This document shows positions 48,001 to 56,701 of a stretch of 64,000 nucleotides of DNA, piece after piece. Each line of letters begins with the position of its first letter. Position 1 is the stretch's first letter. The DNA lies in IMG/VR virus record IMGVR_UViG_3300032294_001427, positions 1 to 64,000 of that record; one strand, 5' to 3'. This DNA comes from a virus. The translations under genes and the position numbers were made by a program. Under the pieces are notes generated by a model. The model was not told the DNA's origin, made no database searches, and was given only the letters and a program-made list of their open reading frames with translations.

Positions 48001-48565
48001 TATAGAGAATCTTACGAACTGCGTTAAGACCAGTACCACCCGTTGTTCTTACAACGTAGCCAATCCAGTTATTGAATGTCCATGCTTTAGCAGCATCAGT
48101 GATGTTAACAAGTGATGCGGTTGACACACCACCCCAGTCTGCTACGGTTGGTTCTGAAACATTGGTAATAATTCTTTCCTGACCCGCACCTCTACCAGAG
48201 ATAATACGAATTCTAAATCCAACAGCAGAGTTGTTGGGTAGACCAGTTGTAATCGTATTTGAGGTTGCACTGACTACGCGACCAAAATAACCTTGCGCAC
48301 CAGCAAACTGCATCGATGATGCAGTCAGCGGCGTGATACCTGGAGACGCTAACTGCAGATACGTATCAGATACGGTATCATAACGCCAAAAGTTTGTGGC
48401 GTTGAGTAGCATGTAGATATATCGACCAGAAATTTCATTAAAGTCTGTGTTATCTGCATTACATACGCAGGATAGACCAGCAGTTGGAGCAATAGGAAGA
48501 GGGCGAGTCCATTCCCATACTGGTAGGTCAACTTGCTTTGTTAATTTGTTTGCTGTTAGTCCCAT
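45017..48565 (-). CDS. Large tail/fibre protein with repeated G-T-I-T-F modules
   Basis: 1,182 residues. The N-half repeats Y/W-DY-type segments (ISGRGAGQERIITN; YAVRIIAGTGDGQMRQI), and the C-half has three or four near-repeats of a segment ending APSGTITFSH/FYAP with TxVAAGAQVRSGAGTTTLTF-like strands. Ends with YFTSITPNFELLG and RMEIFKTIDGLKYLWFN. Likely a receptor-facing fibre or adhesin. Confidence 0.65.
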   Translation of the reverse strand: MGLTANKLTKQVDLPVWEWTRPLPIAPTAGLSCVCNADNTDFNEISGRYIYMLLNATNFWRYDTVSDTYLQLASPGITPLTASSMQFAGAQGYFGRVVSATSNTITTGLPNNSAVGFRIRIISGRGAGQERIITNVSEPTVADWGGVSTASLVNITDAAKAWTFNNWIGYVVRTTGGTGLNAVRKILYNSATVLTIADLNLYGWDPNCAPMSPTAGAIGMATTAIGTQYQIEASVMTVDTPWTIEPDSTSRYVIQSGGIYLLSGAAVASGGVTMQYYSVLEDIWYAKSINNGMVPAAATDASLERFTENSSIWYTGKATSGSNTSLTDSTSNWRTNEWSGYYAFIWTGTGRAQLASIANNTGTVLTFSNTLGTALNSTSRYNIVGYDAGTLTSSSGRIVTDTSKNWEVNRWANYAVRIIAGTGDGQMRQIMSNGLDSLVVYDSWNVQPDSTSIYVIQAWTEDMIFSLGANAETFQYRLNGSDLLSHGRVLDEGVVQAACAIPVDGTSTATHVVYEQRPTAITGFTGTTTITATTAQAHQFEVGQWVSIRGVTSAAADVYNITGKVQITTVPSSTTFTYTPNAAGSGTYQLSENVTVGVSVLPDASKHFADLATGGSTTTVTFARATPSNINGWYAYGTNVAAGAQVRSGAGTTTLTFNLTGAGAPSGTIVFTKWPRPVTATFSSGGGSGVFNATMSGTVPAYVKGWLATGTNIGLGAYVTGGEGTTTPAFSIQCAGAPSGTITFSHPVNNLLPNTVTYSSNANSTAITFTANTPTYIRDWFVSGTNIGNGARVVSGEGTSTIIVSTPHAGTPSGTITFYAPTQAPAMIYATSSAPANAATGLLVVGNTAMQLASQNVNNGTIMTPLAALPAVVAGVSRYVVTKRDMIGQHYAGQNLSYLSGVALGTQGTTFLIDTNSFWATATGSGGGAGQFTFTISAIGSPIHNGWFVSGTGIPAGARVVGGAGTTTITIDTALTSAVSGAITFTAWSANGLTNRRLRVVSSTGFNQDLTITGVTPSTGNLAFGTATAPGSGTSTYMILPTIVPGAGSHVRWTPNSSVPANRGRNLFRFRGATAIGVDKIDLTNDLFYFTSITPNFELLGSGSMFAYDGLDRIYFTRDVTNRVYYLDLNTNMVYGAGLAPYVAGTAGVGNRMEIFKTIDGLKYLWFNRHAAVETFRQLVFY

Positions 48566-48580
48566 CGATATAATCCTCTA

Positions 48581-48934
48581 TTAAGCAAAAGTTAATTGCT
48601 GTCTAATACCTGTATTGTATGCTGTTCTTGCTGGATCCGCTAGAATCTGCTGGTTCCAACCGAATAAACCTGCTAAGTTGCTGACTGTAGTTACTGTTGT
48701 TACTCCTGTTACTGCTGTTACTGCTGTTACTGTACCAACTGTAGTGACTGTGCCGAGAGTCACTGATGCTGCTATAGCATCAAGTGTAATTCTTTGGCGC
48801 TGCTGCGGGTCAACTGCTTGTTGATTTTCTAGAATTTTAGCAATTCTACGCAATAAAACAATTGATTCTTCTGATGCTGGATTGATTACTAAATCTTTCT
48901 CATCAGTAAGTTGTGTCTGTTCAAGATATGCCAT
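48581..48934 (-). CDS. Small protein with V-T repeat
   Basis: 117 residues; NPASEESIVLLRRIAKILENQQ helix, then a valine-threonine repeat of nearly 30 residues (TVTTVGTVTAVTAVTGV...) and FGWNQQILADPARTAYNTGIRQQ. Common beside phage fibre genes. Late box at 48967. Confidence 0.62.
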   Translation of the reverse strand: MAYLEQTQLTDEKDLVINPASEESIVLLRRIAKILENQQAVDPQQRQRITLDAIAASVTLGTVTTVGTVTAVTAVTGVTTVTTVSNLAGLFGWNQQILADPARTAYNTGIRQQLTFA

Positions 48935-48966
48935 TTACTTACCTTCGCTGCGTTTCCGTTCTTAGT

Positions 48967-48974
48967 TATTTATA
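48967..48974 (-). promoter_or_regulatory. Late promoter
   Basis: TATAAATA on the minus strand, 32 bp before the gene starting at 48934. Confidence 0.6.
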
Positions 48975-48983
48975 CTTTTTCAA

Positions 48984-50039
48984 TTATATAACTATAAATT
49001 TGGTTCCGTTTGCAATCAATCTCACCGAAGAATTTGTATACTTTAAGATCAAGTTAGTGTCACTATTTATCAACTGAGAATTGATGGTCTGTAGGGTCAT
49101 AGTATCAGATCCAAAATTTTGGAAATAATAACTCTTGACGCCAATAGCGTCTGGAAGGGTTATCGTAATTGGTATAGTGGCGATACTAATCACCATGTCT
49201 TCTACGGCAGACATGGTGTAGTCAGAAGAAACAGTTACAAAACTGGTGACTTGACCGCCGCTGCTGCCAGGGACGCCTTGGATGCCCTGAATACCTTGAA
49301 CGCTCTGTATTCCTTGAATACCCTGAATACCAAACGGACCCTGAATTCCAGTGGCACCCTGAGAACCCGTATCACCTTTATCGCCAGTACGAACAAACGA
49401 TACAACGACATTAATGTTATTCGCAAAAGATGTCACCGAACCGTGCGTGAACGCTACTGGAACATTAAAGTGATCGGCGTCGTGAGCATGGGATCCTACG
49501 ATATTAAAGAAGGAGTAATTTGCGACGTTGGAAAACTCGCTGACTCGAATTTGACCTTTGATTGCTGACGTTGAGTCATCGATCAACTGTAAATAATTAA
49601 AAGAATTTGAGCCTAAACGATCATCGAAACTAATATACATCATTGTCGATGTATTAAATGGCGCAGTGTTAAACTTAACAATCCCTGGCGTCAAATTTAC
49701 GGGATCGTCAGTCGTGTCTTCAAACACATAATCAAATGCCGCACCACCGAATGATCCAATTGTTCCCTGAAGACCGATCAACCCCTGGACGCCCTGTGTT
49801 CCTTGAACACCTTGGGTGCCTTGGGTGCCTTGGACGCCTTGAATACCCTGAACGCTCTGTATACCCTGTATACCTTGCACGCCGCCATATGATAGAAGAT
49901 TCCAAGGAGTAACACCGTCACCCATCTTAAACAGGTCGGTGTTTGACTCAATACCCATTTCACCATCAGCAAGGACGGTGTTTGCACTAGACCACTCGGT
50001 TGAAGTGCCTCTACGAAATTGAAATTGAATATTTGGCAT
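48984..50039 (-). CDS. Collagen-like tail fibre protein
   Basis: 351 residues from [16 protein letters not shown] (ATG overlaps the TAA of the upstream gene). [18 protein letters not shown] is a typical phage fibre N-domain. Two G-x-y collagen-like runs ([19 protein letters not shown]... and [13 protein letters not shown]...) flank a beta domain ([15 protein letters not shown]). C-terminal beta-prism follows. Forms a trimeric rod. Confidence 0.72.
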   Translation of the reverse strand: MPNIQFQFRRGTSTEWSSANTVLADGEMGIESNTDLFKMGDGVTPWNLLSYGGVQGIQGIQSVQGIQGVQGTQGTQGVQGTQGVQGLIGLQGTIGSFGGAAFDYVFEDTTDDPVNLTPGIVKFNTAPFNTSTMMYISFDDRLGSNSFNYLQLIDDSTSAIKGQIRVSEFSNVANYSFFNIVGSHAHDADHFNVPVAFTHGSVTSFANNINVVVSFVRTGDKGDTGSQGATGIQGPFGIQGIQGIQSVQGIQGIQGVPGSSGGQVTSFVTVSSDYTMSAVEDMVISIATIPITITLPDAIGVKSYYFQNFGSDTMTLQTINSQLINSDTNLILKYTNSSVRLIANGTKFIVI

Positions 50040-50239
50040 TAATTTACTCCGCCACAATCAAATGCTGGCCCACCCGAATAATCGGTAAACGGCGTGCCAC
50101 CGTCAAATATATAGGCTGTTATAACTTGCGCACCCTGAATACCTTGAGTACCCTGAACACCTTGAGGTCCAACACGAGTGTTGTCGGTAACTACCGTAAT
50201 ATTTGGTGGAGGTATTACGCTTACGACTAAATCAGACAT
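50039..50239 (-). CDS. Short collagen-like protein
   Basis: 66 residues: [30 protein letters not shown] then [13 protein letters not shown]. Looks like a miniature of the fibre N-domain; may join the fibre. Overlaps both neighbours. Confidence 0.55.
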   Translation of the reverse strand: MSDLVVSVIPPPNITVVTDNTRVGPQGVQGTQGIQGAQVITAYIFDGGTPFTDYSGGPAFDCGGVN

Positions 50240-50648
50240 TTCTTGTCACTTCTCCGTAAACGATTACATCGCCATACAGGATTTTTCTAACGTCGGTTCC
50301 ATTAATAAGTTCCAAGTCATACACATACTTGGACTTCGGAATCTTTACCGTCTCAGTGTCAGACAACTTAACGGACGCCAGAGTACTCAAATCAACTTCT
50401 ATGTTTGCTGTTCTGTCTGCAGTCAGTTCTAACTGCATCTCTCCATTAGCCGCATCGGTGATTACGATTTCGCCGTTGCTTGTAGTCAGGGTTTCTTCGG
50501 GTGGATCTGCATCATATGCTGAACGAATCTGCATTCTGGCAGACTGACCCGTAATATTTTGGGGTGTGCTATTAGCATAGGTCACGCGAACCGTTAAGCC
50601 GAAGGTGGATCCTTGCCATATAGAAATGTTGTATCTGTTTTCTAGCAT
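50232..50648 (-). CDS. BppU-like baseplate/fibre attachment protein
   Basis: 138 residues, all beta: YNISIWQGSTFGLTVRVTY, TGQSARMQIRSAYD, GEMQLELTADRTANIE, YVYDLELINGTDVRKILYGD. Similar N-domains anchor upper baseplate or fibre proteins. GATAAATA late box at 50671. Confidence 0.6.
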   Translation of the reverse strand: MLENRYNISIWQGSTFGLTVRVTYANSTPQNITGQSARMQIRSAYDADPPEETLTTSNGEIVITDAANGEMQLELTADRTANIEVDLSTLASVKLSDTETVKIPKSKYVYDLELINGTDVRKILYGDVIVYGEVTRNV

Positions 50649-50670
50649 TTAGAGAGCATCTCGTTTTCTA

Positions 50671-50678
50671 TATTTATC
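50671..50678 (-). promoter_or_regulatory. Late promoter
   Basis: GATAAATA on the minus strand, 23 bp before the gene starting at 50648; matches the late consensus except the first base. Confidence 0.5.
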
Positions 50679-51846
50679 AAACAACAAACCCTGGCTTGTA
50701 CACAGTTTTTCCGCCCACGGTTACGGCTGTCAATTTTTGTTTTCTATTGGTTCCCGTTGCTGTGTAAGAAGCGTGAACCCACCCAGAATTTGGCCCTTCT
50801 TTTGGGTCATAGAACTCCAAAATACATTGATCAAATTCGCAATTCTCGGTCACCCACTTTGCGAGTTCTGGGTTTGGGAGTCCATCGATTTCAAAATCCA
50901 CCGCCTCACCATTACAGTGTTGAGACTTGCTAGAACCACCAACAGCAGCGTTAAGAGCAGGACCGCGATAACCAGAATTAATCCGAATAGGCTTGTTGAA
51001 ATGACGACGAACAGGCTCAAGTATTTTTTCACAGACGTTTTTAAGGTTTTGAGCATGTTGCGCATTCGGAGTGTTATCTATACGCTTACGAATTGCAGTT
51101 TCAGATTTCGTAAACTCTTTTAGATTGAAATGCTCAGACAACTGCATATCTGGCGTCACCGCTCCAATTGGCGCAACGGGTGTCTTGACAACAGGCGTTG
51201 GTGTTGGAGCAGCGACTGGTTTGACTGTTGGTGCACTTAATTGGCTGAAGTACGTTTTCGTCTTAGCCTTGCGATCTTCCAAGCCGTGTGTGCCACCATT
51301 AACTTTCTTAGTAAGGGATAAAATCGTAGCATCATTCACTCCTTGATCACAGATGCTCCATAGTTTGTTTCGTTCGAAAAAAAACATCGCAGATTCAAAT
51401 GCAAGTTCAGTTGCAACCAAATCTGGGTTTGTCATGACATCTGGGCGTTTGCAGTAGTCAGCAAATGCTTTGTAGTTATCTTTGCCCGTCAACTGAAGAG
51501 CACCGCGCCCGCGATACTTCCACCCATCACCAGAATTTTCTGGACCATTGCCCATACGACTTGCGTATACACGATTTGCAATGGCTTGTGGGTTGCGTTC
51601 GTATTTCTTTGCCGTGGCTTGATCTGGGAAATACTTTTTGAATACACCCATCAAACCCTGTGCAGAATAGTTCAAGTTTTCGGTGAATGTCTTGAATCCA
51701 CCAGTCTCGTGTGCAGTCTGTCCAAAGAAATGAGCAGCGCGGGTGGGTGTCATTTTGTAGTAAGCGGCAGCGACACGGAGCGTATTAACACCCCAGTTGC
51801 CGTCTGCCGTAACACCAATTTTTTCTTGAAGCGCCTTCAAACTCAT
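50677..51846 (-). CDS. Endolysin: GH19 plus M15 peptidase
   Basis: 389 residues. Residues 1-185 are a GH19 chitinase-like muramidase (AAYYKMTPTRAAHFFGQTAHETGGFKTF, with the catalytic Glu in HETGG, then YRGRGALQLTGKDNYKAF). A P/T-rich linker follows, then an M15-type peptidoglycan peptidase: NLKEFTKSETA, HFNKPIRINSGYRGP, SKSQHCNGEAVDFEI and WVHASYT provide H, D and H zinc ligands. No signal peptide, so a holin is needed. Two cutting activities target glycan and peptide. Confidence 0.88.
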   Translation of the reverse strand: MSLKALQEKIGVTADGNWGVNTLRVAAAYYKMTPTRAAHFFGQTAHETGGFKTFTENLNYSAQGLMGVFKKYFPDQATAKKYERNPQAIANRVYASRMGNGPENSGDGWKYRGRGALQLTGKDNYKAFADYCKRPDVMTNPDLVATELAFESAMFFFERNKLWSICDQGVNDATILSLTKKVNGGTHGLEDRKAKTKTYFSQLSAPTVKPVAAPTPTPVVKTPVAPIGAVTPDMQLSEHFNLKEFTKSETAIRKRIDNTPNAQHAQNLKNVCEKILEPVRRHFNKPIRINSGYRGPALNAAVGGSSKSQHCNGEAVDFEIDGLPNPELAKWVTENCEFDQCILEFYDPKEGPNSGWVHASYTATGTNRKQKLTAVTVGGKTVYKPGFVV

Positions 51847-51854
51847 GGATCACC

Positions 51855-52190
51855 TTACGCGATATGATCTTCAATTTCTTCGACCACTTGCTCCATTGGC
51901 TTTTCTGGTGCTGGTGGTGGCAAAGTTTCTTCCTTCTTTTCTTCTTTCTTTTCGTCGGTTTTGCCTAGCATGATGCCCGATAGAATACCAGTCAAGAAGG
52001 TTGCAATAGGAGTGATCAACTCAAAGAATTTAGCATCATTTGGCGACTGCGTCATAGGCTGGGTCACAAAGATGAGTGAGAACAGCACCACAAACACAAT
52101 ACCCGCTAGAGTTGCTGCGAGCACTAAACCCACACCAAACTTCAATCGAGCCATCAATTCCGCTTCAGTATAACGAGGACCATTAAACAT
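51855..52190 (-). CDS. Holin-like two-span membrane protein
   Basis: 111 residues from MFNGPRYTEAEL, 8 nt after AGGAG. Spans at about 16-38 (GLVLAATLAGIVFVVLF) and 60-80 (ITPIATFLTGILSGIML), then an acidic/lysine tail. Just upstream of the endolysin, the usual place for a holin. Confidence 0.65.
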   Translation of the reverse strand: MFNGPRYTEAELMARLKFGVGLVLAATLAGIVFVVLFSLIFVTQPMTQSPNDAKFFELITPIATFLTGILSGIMLGKTDEKKEEKKEETLPPPAPEKPMEQVVEEIEDHIA

Positions 52191-52192
52191 AA

Positions 52193-52444
52193 TCATTCTC
52201 CTTTCGTTTCGCAATTACAATTAACATCATGTGGTTGATCAGCATTTTCTTGGACGGTGGGTTCCTGTTTCGGGGGAAGTCCGTTCAGAGTATCAAAACA
52301 CTGTCCGCTTTCTTCGCATGCTGGGCGATTGCATTCCGCTTCATCTTTGTTTGCTGGATCCTGACACGGGTATCGATATGACAAATCGTTACACCCAGAC
52401 AATGTAAACAGTAAACCAGCGAGAATTAGAGTTGTCTTTCTCAT
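52193..52444 (-). CDS. Cysteine-rich lipoprotein
   Basis: 83 residues: signal with lipobox LSGC (about 15-18), mature part with seven cysteines (CNDLSYRYPCQDPANKDEAECNRPACEESGQCF; CNCETKGE) implying disulfides in the periplasm. Seen near lysis genes in some T4-like phages. Function unknown. Confidence 0.65.
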   Translation of the reverse strand: MRKTTLILAGLLFTLSGCNDLSYRYPCQDPANKDEAECNRPACEESGQCFDTLNGLPPKQEPTVQENADQPHDVNCNCETKGE

Positions 52445-52671
52445 TTTCCTTTCCTTAAAGGTTTTAAAGGTTTTAAAGGTTTTAAAGGTTTGCGACGAAA
52501 CAACGGCAACGGCGCAAGTCTGGGGTCCGATGCTCCAGCAATTGCACCACGGGTGCTTGATGGCGGACCTTCTGGTGGAACCACCGATGACGATAATCCA
52601 GAAGCCGCAATGCCAGCGGCTGACATGAACGTTTCATTTACCGTATTTTTAAATTCTTTAAAAGTTTTCAT
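52441..52671 (-). CDS. Small protein with TFKEF start and basic tail
   Basis: 76 residues from MKTFKEFKNTVNETFM, which resembles the capsid targeting sequence; the tail is a K/P/L repeat (RRKPLKPLKPLKPL). May be a small internal or DNA-binding protein. The upstream perfect promoter is on the opposite strand. Confidence 0.5.
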   Translation of the reverse strand: MKTFKEFKNTVNETFMSAAGIAASGLSSSVVPPEGPPSSTRGAIAGASDPRLAPLPLFRRKPLKPLKPLKPLRKGK

Positions 52672-52689
52672 TTGATTGTGTGAAAAAGT

Positions 52690-52718
52690 TTGACAAAGAT
52701 TTGACAAATTGTTATAAT
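52690..52718 (+). promoter_or_regulatory. Perfect consensus sigma70 promoter, antisense to late genes
   Basis: TTGACA (52690-52695), 17 bp, TATAAT (52713-52718) on the plus strand, with a second TTGACA at 52701 inside the spacer. No plus-strand gene follows within several kilobases, so transcripts would be antisense to 52748-53134 and onward. Confidence 0.6.
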
Positions 52719-52747
52719 AACTATGTCTGGAATAATCAAGGGTTAAA

Positions 52748-53134
52748 TCAAATATTTCTTAGGATATCTACCAGTTTCATATCTACTTCAATATCACTAG
52801 AAATCACATTAACCCCATCAATGCCTTTAACTATCTTTGGCATTGCTGATGTATATAGAAGCAGCGTCTTCAAAGAACTCCAGTCGCGTTTGTCAATCTT
52901 TAAAAACAGTATTCTAGTACTCCCTTCTATGCCAAACACATTCTGAACCATCACCAAATGGTTCAGAAGCAGTCGTTCTTTCAAAGAACCCGTGATCCTA
53001 TATCGATTCAGTAATCGTTTGATATACCGAAACTTCTTATAGTCATCATCGAATTCACTTTTTATGCAATTTGGTTTTTCGTAACATTTTGCTGCATATA
53101 ACAAAACATTCTCATCATTCAAATCATCAAACAT
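52748..53134 (-). CDS. Conserved T4-like protein (DUF7207-like)
   Basis: 128 residues. FDDLNDENVLLYAAKCYEKPNC, KKFRYIKRLLNRY, LKERLLLNHLVMVQNVFGIEG and STRILFLKIDKRDW form the pattern of a small T4-like family of unknown role, often beside structural genes. Confidence 0.6.
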   Translation of the reverse strand: MFDDLNDENVLLYAAKCYEKPNCIKSEFDDDYKKFRYIKRLLNRYRITGSLKERLLLNHLVMVQNVFGIEGSTRILFLKIDKRDWSSLKTLLLYTSAMPKIVKGIDGVNVISSDIEVDMKLVDILRNI

Positions 53135-53137
53135 ATA

Positions 53138-54061
53138 TTATGCGTATTCGCCAGAGTTCCCCGCGTCATCGTCGCGTTTACGATACCAGTCTGATGGACG
53201 ATTTCGAATTGGATCTCTATCCGAGTTCAATACATCATCCATGTCTGCACTCTTTAAATCGTTCAGTTCTTCTGGTGTAACGATCTGAGCATAACCGTCA
53301 ACGAATCCGTCATCATTCGTGTCATAGATGATATACAAACTGTGTGGAGTGTCGTCACCAAAAGAATAGACCATCTCCGCAGACTGATTCATGAAATTTG
53401 GTGTTGCTTCTGCTGGAAGTACTATACCAAATCTCTCAAAGCAGCCGCGCAACTGAAGTAGGAATAGAGGAGCGTTTTGATATGGCTTCTCTGTCAACTT
53501 ATCTAAAGTTGAATTGATTTCATCAACGTTTTTGCCTAAAACGCAAACGTCTGTATCAATAGTCTGGTCTTCCAACATCTCCGCGATAAAATCTTTGAAC
53601 TTTTTTGTCTTGTGTTGTCCGTCCATTTTTCCATCTATCCATTTTCTGCTCATTGTGTCAAGATGTGTTCGTAAAATATCCATGGCACGCTCCAGTGCCC
53701 GCCGCTCGGGGCGTCCGTCTCGTCCCCCCATCCTAGCGTGCAAAGCATTCATCTGGTCGTGAATCTTCCAAATATTTGGGCCTTCGTCTTTCTCATATTT
53801 TCTAGGCCCACGAATATTGCGATTACCGCTTTCGTCTTGTTCCATGATATTTCCTTTGCGAATTTTAAGTCCTTTGACAGTTCTTGCTATATTTAGCACA
53901 GTTCGTCCAGCGGGACTCGATGGAGTTGTTTTGGGTTTATCTGGAGATGGATCTGGCTTCGGATCCAAATCTACAACTGGAGTAGGAGTGACTTGAATTC
54001 TGTCACCCCCACTCTTATTCGGCTTAGAGTTATCTTTTGGTTTATTGTTATGCTGGCTCAT
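53138..54061 (-). CDS. Hypothetical late protein with EF-hand-like loop
   Basis: 307 residues. P/K-rich N-terminus, charged middle (RDGRPERRALERAMD; TKKFKDFIAEMLED, again FKDFIAEM like a targeting sequence), DTNDDGFVDGYAQI is a dockerin/EF-hand-like calcium loop. Overlaps the upstream gene by 14 bp. Function unknown. Confidence 0.5.
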   Translation of the reverse strand: MSQHNNKPKDNSKPNKSGGDRIQVTPTPVVDLDPKPDPSPDKPKTTPSSPAGRTVLNIARTVKGLKIRKGNIMEQDESGNRNIRGPRKYEKDEGPNIWKIHDQMNALHARMGGRDGRPERRALERAMDILRTHLDTMSRKWIDGKMDGQHKTKKFKDFIAEMLEDQTIDTDVCVLGKNVDEINSTLDKLTEKPYQNAPLFLLQLRGCFERFGIVLPAEATPNFMNQSAEMVYSFGDDTPHSLYIIYDTNDDGFVDGYAQIVTPEELNDLKSADMDDVLNSDRDPIRNRPSDWYRKRDDDAGNSGEYA

Positions 54062-55658
54062 ATCTATGCCCTGGCTTTAACTTCTGCGCTGTTTTTAGAT
54101 TTGGATATCTTCCAACCAATTTTCCATTTTCATCGAATGCAAGCACTGCTTGATTTGGTGGTAAAGTGCCCGCCTGTCTATTATCGAAACGGGCGTTTCT
54201 GGCGGCTTCAAGTTCTGTATCTAAAATTCTTCGAGCAATTTGTTGTTGCGATGGGAGTAATGGGAGTAATGCCTCGCTAACTGGTTCCCCAGTCACACGT
54301 ACTTCTGCATTTTTACCTCGATTGAGAAGTGTTTGTGCCGCTCGTCGGGCAGAGTGCAAATCACCAAATACCTTCCATCTTCTGCCATCGATATGGACGG
54401 AGTAATTGTTTCCCCCTTCACCCCCCAACTCAGCCGCAAGTTCCCCATACTTAAATTTGTTAAACCCCGCTCTAATATTATTGTCATTTTGGGATTCTTT
54501 CATCGGGGAACTATACATTTCTCGATACCAGTCTGGTGTGCCATTCTGTCTTCTCCAGTGAAGCACGGTGGACGCATCATTCACCTGATCCAAATATTTG
54601 TTTTCTGCATTCGAGTCAAGACCTTTCATTGATCGAGCGGCTTCAGCAGCATCTTTCGCGATAAATCTCAGTTCTGCATCTGATTTTCTGTGATATTCAT
54701 GACCTTCCAGTGGATGACGCTGGCCTTCAGATGCCGATTGTCCGCCACTCAAAACACGATGAATTGCACGTGCCTCTCTGCCACTAATCTTTCGACCACC
54801 ACGGTTTGAAGATGCAATTGCTTTATTGACCGCAGTCTCATCGTATGCTTCGTTCATTTCGTTTGAATCGTGGTGGCGTTTCAATGCGGCTAATACATCA
54901 TCACCAAATTGTCTTTTGACTGCAGCGTAAGCAATTTCTCGTGCTGATTTGGAGTCAAGAACTGTTTTAGTATTCTTGGCATATGTCTTAGCATAAAGTT
55001 CTCTGGCGGCAAATGGTAATACAGTTTCTTCATTCAATTTGGCAAATGCATCTTTCGCTTCCTCCCATGTGGAATGGGTGGAAACAGTTTTAGATGGACC
55101 GCATTTAGGGGCATATTCACGAATAGTGTACATCCCAGTCTCGGGATCTTTTCGACTTAGGGTGTATGCTTCTTTGAGTCCATCTGTGCGTGCTGCGGAT
55201 TGTACAGTTCCTCTTGGGTTTGATGATTTCATCTCATCAATTTGCTCGACTTCTTCTGCCACATTTTTCCCGTTTATTCTAGCAATGTGGGCTTCTGCCT
55301 GATCGATTGTGTTAAATGATCTTAATCCCGTAGTTACCCAGTACTTATCTCCTCTGATAGTATCATGCTTGAATTCTTGAACCTGAACTGTGGGTTTTTT
55401 CGTGTTTATCATCATATGCGCCCTCACGGTTCCCACTTCTGGTTCAACATATTCGGGGCTTTCCATCAAAACCTTTGGCTGAACCACCTTGGCTTCACGG
55501 ATCAAGTAACCAAGAGCGCGTTGCTGATTTGCAGCACGATTTAATGCTTCTTGCTCATTGCGTGCTTCAACTAATCGTGTAATTGTATCGACACGACGAC
55601 GAAGCGAAACGTGTTCGTGAGCGGGATTGGTGTATGAGATTTGTACTTGGTATTTCAT
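54048..55658 (-). CDS. Late protein with VEQIDE motif
   Basis: 536 residues. NVAEEVEQIDEMKSS recurs in T4-like proteins that are internal or processed. Other blocks: TVLDSKSAREIAYAAVKRQFGD, NYSVHIDGRRWKVFGDLHSARRAA. Largely alpha/charged. Probably a head-internal or assembly protein. Confidence 0.5.
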   Translation of the reverse strand: MKYQVQISYTNPAHEHVSLRRRVDTITRLVEARNEQEALNRAANQQRALGYLIREAKVVQPKVLMESPEYVEPEVGTVRAHMMINTKKPTVQVQEFKHDTIRGDKYWVTTGLRSFNTIDQAEAHIARINGKNVAEEVEQIDEMKSSNPRGTVQSAARTDGLKEAYTLSRKDPETGMYTIREYAPKCGPSKTVSTHSTWEEAKDAFAKLNEETVLPFAARELYAKTYAKNTKTVLDSKSAREIAYAAVKRQFGDDVLAALKRHHDSNEMNEAYDETAVNKAIASSNRGGRKISGREARAIHRVLSGGQSASEGQRHPLEGHEYHRKSDAELRFIAKDAAEAARSMKGLDSNAENKYLDQVNDASTVLHWRRQNGTPDWYREMYSSPMKESQNDNNIRAGFNKFKYGELAAELGGEGGNNYSVHIDGRRWKVFGDLHSARRAAQTLLNRGKNAEVRVTGEPVSEALLPLLPSQQQIARRILDTELEAARNARFDNRQAGTLPPNQAVLAFDENGKLVGRYPNLKTAQKLKPGHRYEPA

Positions 55659-55659
55659 T

Positions 55660-56700
55660 TTAGTTCTCTTTCCTTAAAATGGCTCTAGCGATTTCATGTG
55701 CTCTGGTGATGGTGCCTTTACGTAAAGGTGGTTTATCACCCATTTTTTTCATCGCTGTACTCATGCCTATAGCATAGGCACGGCCCTCTTTATCTTCTTC
55801 GTTAATTTTATTAACTAGTCTATTTGCAACGCGATTACTTGCGGCATATTTACCATTTTCAATGCTATCGAATGTGTGTCCAGATTCTAATTGGTGAAGG
55901 TGTTCACTATCTCCAGTGTGCATAACTGGCCATGCTCTATTCATAATAGCAACGCGACCGCCGCTTAATTTTAAAACATCACCATCTTTGATTTTATTGT
56001 TAGTTTGAGTCTCATCATAGACTGTTCTATCATCAAGATGAGCCAAATCATGAATACCTACTCTTCTTTCTTGTGCAATATCGTGATAATATTTTGCTTT
56101 TATTTCCGCAGGTGATGATCCGCTATATCCCTCAGATTCTTCTTCATTCATCTGCTCGACTTCTTCGTCTAGATTACCTTCGCAATAGTTTGCGGCAGTG
56201 AGAACATAGTCCTCAGCAAGAGTGATTTTGCTCTGAACCCATTCTGGAAGATTTGTGTTCTCTTCCAACATGTCATGGAGTCTTTGAGCATTAGTGATGA
56301 TGCTCTTTAGTTGAGACATTGCCATATCGCCCTCGTAATCGTACTCACGAGCATCGTCTTTGGCTTCAGATATATTTTCTACGTGTTTTGCGATTGCTTT
56401 TTTGGCCAATGATTCGTATAAACTACCCAATCCACCAGACCCGAAAGTCATTCCACCTCTCATTGCGCCGACGATATCATCATCGGCATATGCGCCCCCA
56501 CCACGAACTGGCGCTGGTCTGCCAGTAGATTTACTCTTAGGCTTCACTGGCTTAGGTGGCGTCACGGGGACTTTACCCGCATCCGATGCTGCATCACTAG
56601 GGAATGGATGACCTTTGCCGTGCGCAGCCCACCATTTCTTTTGAAGTTGGGCTGACATTTTATCCCAGACTTTAGGTAAAGTGATTGTTGTTTTTGCCAT
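55660..56700 (-). CDS. Late protein with EEVEQMNEEES motif
   Basis: 346 residues. SQLKSIITNAQRLHDMLEEN...LPEWVQSKITLAEDYVLTAANYCEG is a helical block conserved in T4-like environmental phages, followed by DEEVEQMNEEE. Proline/lysine-rich N-terminus. Possibly head-internal. Next to VEQIDE protein. Confidence 0.55.
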   Translation of the reverse strand: MAKTTITLPKVWDKMSAQLQKKWWAAHGKGHPFPSDAASDAGKVPVTPPKPVKPKSKSTGRPAPVRGGGAYADDDIVGAMRGGMTFGSGGLGSLYESLAKKAIAKHVENISEAKDDAREYDYEGDMAMSQLKSIITNAQRLHDMLEENTNLPEWVQSKITLAEDYVLTAANYCEGNLDEEVEQMNEEESEGYSGSSPAEIKAKYYHDIAQERRVGIHDLAHLDDRTVYDETQTNNKIKDGDVLKLSGGRVAIMNRAWPVMHTGDSEHLHQLESGHTFDSIENGKYAASNRVANRLVNKINEEDKEGRAYAIGMSTAMKKMGDKPPLRKGTITRAHEIARAILRKEN

Positions 56701-56701
56701 T

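Noticed and set aside
26640-50120. Recurring GCCTATATA as a promoter class (28668, 36790, 40537, 50112)
   Set aside because: Three of the four are the in-frame codons for Ala-Tyr-Ile inside genes; only 28668 lies in an intergenic position.
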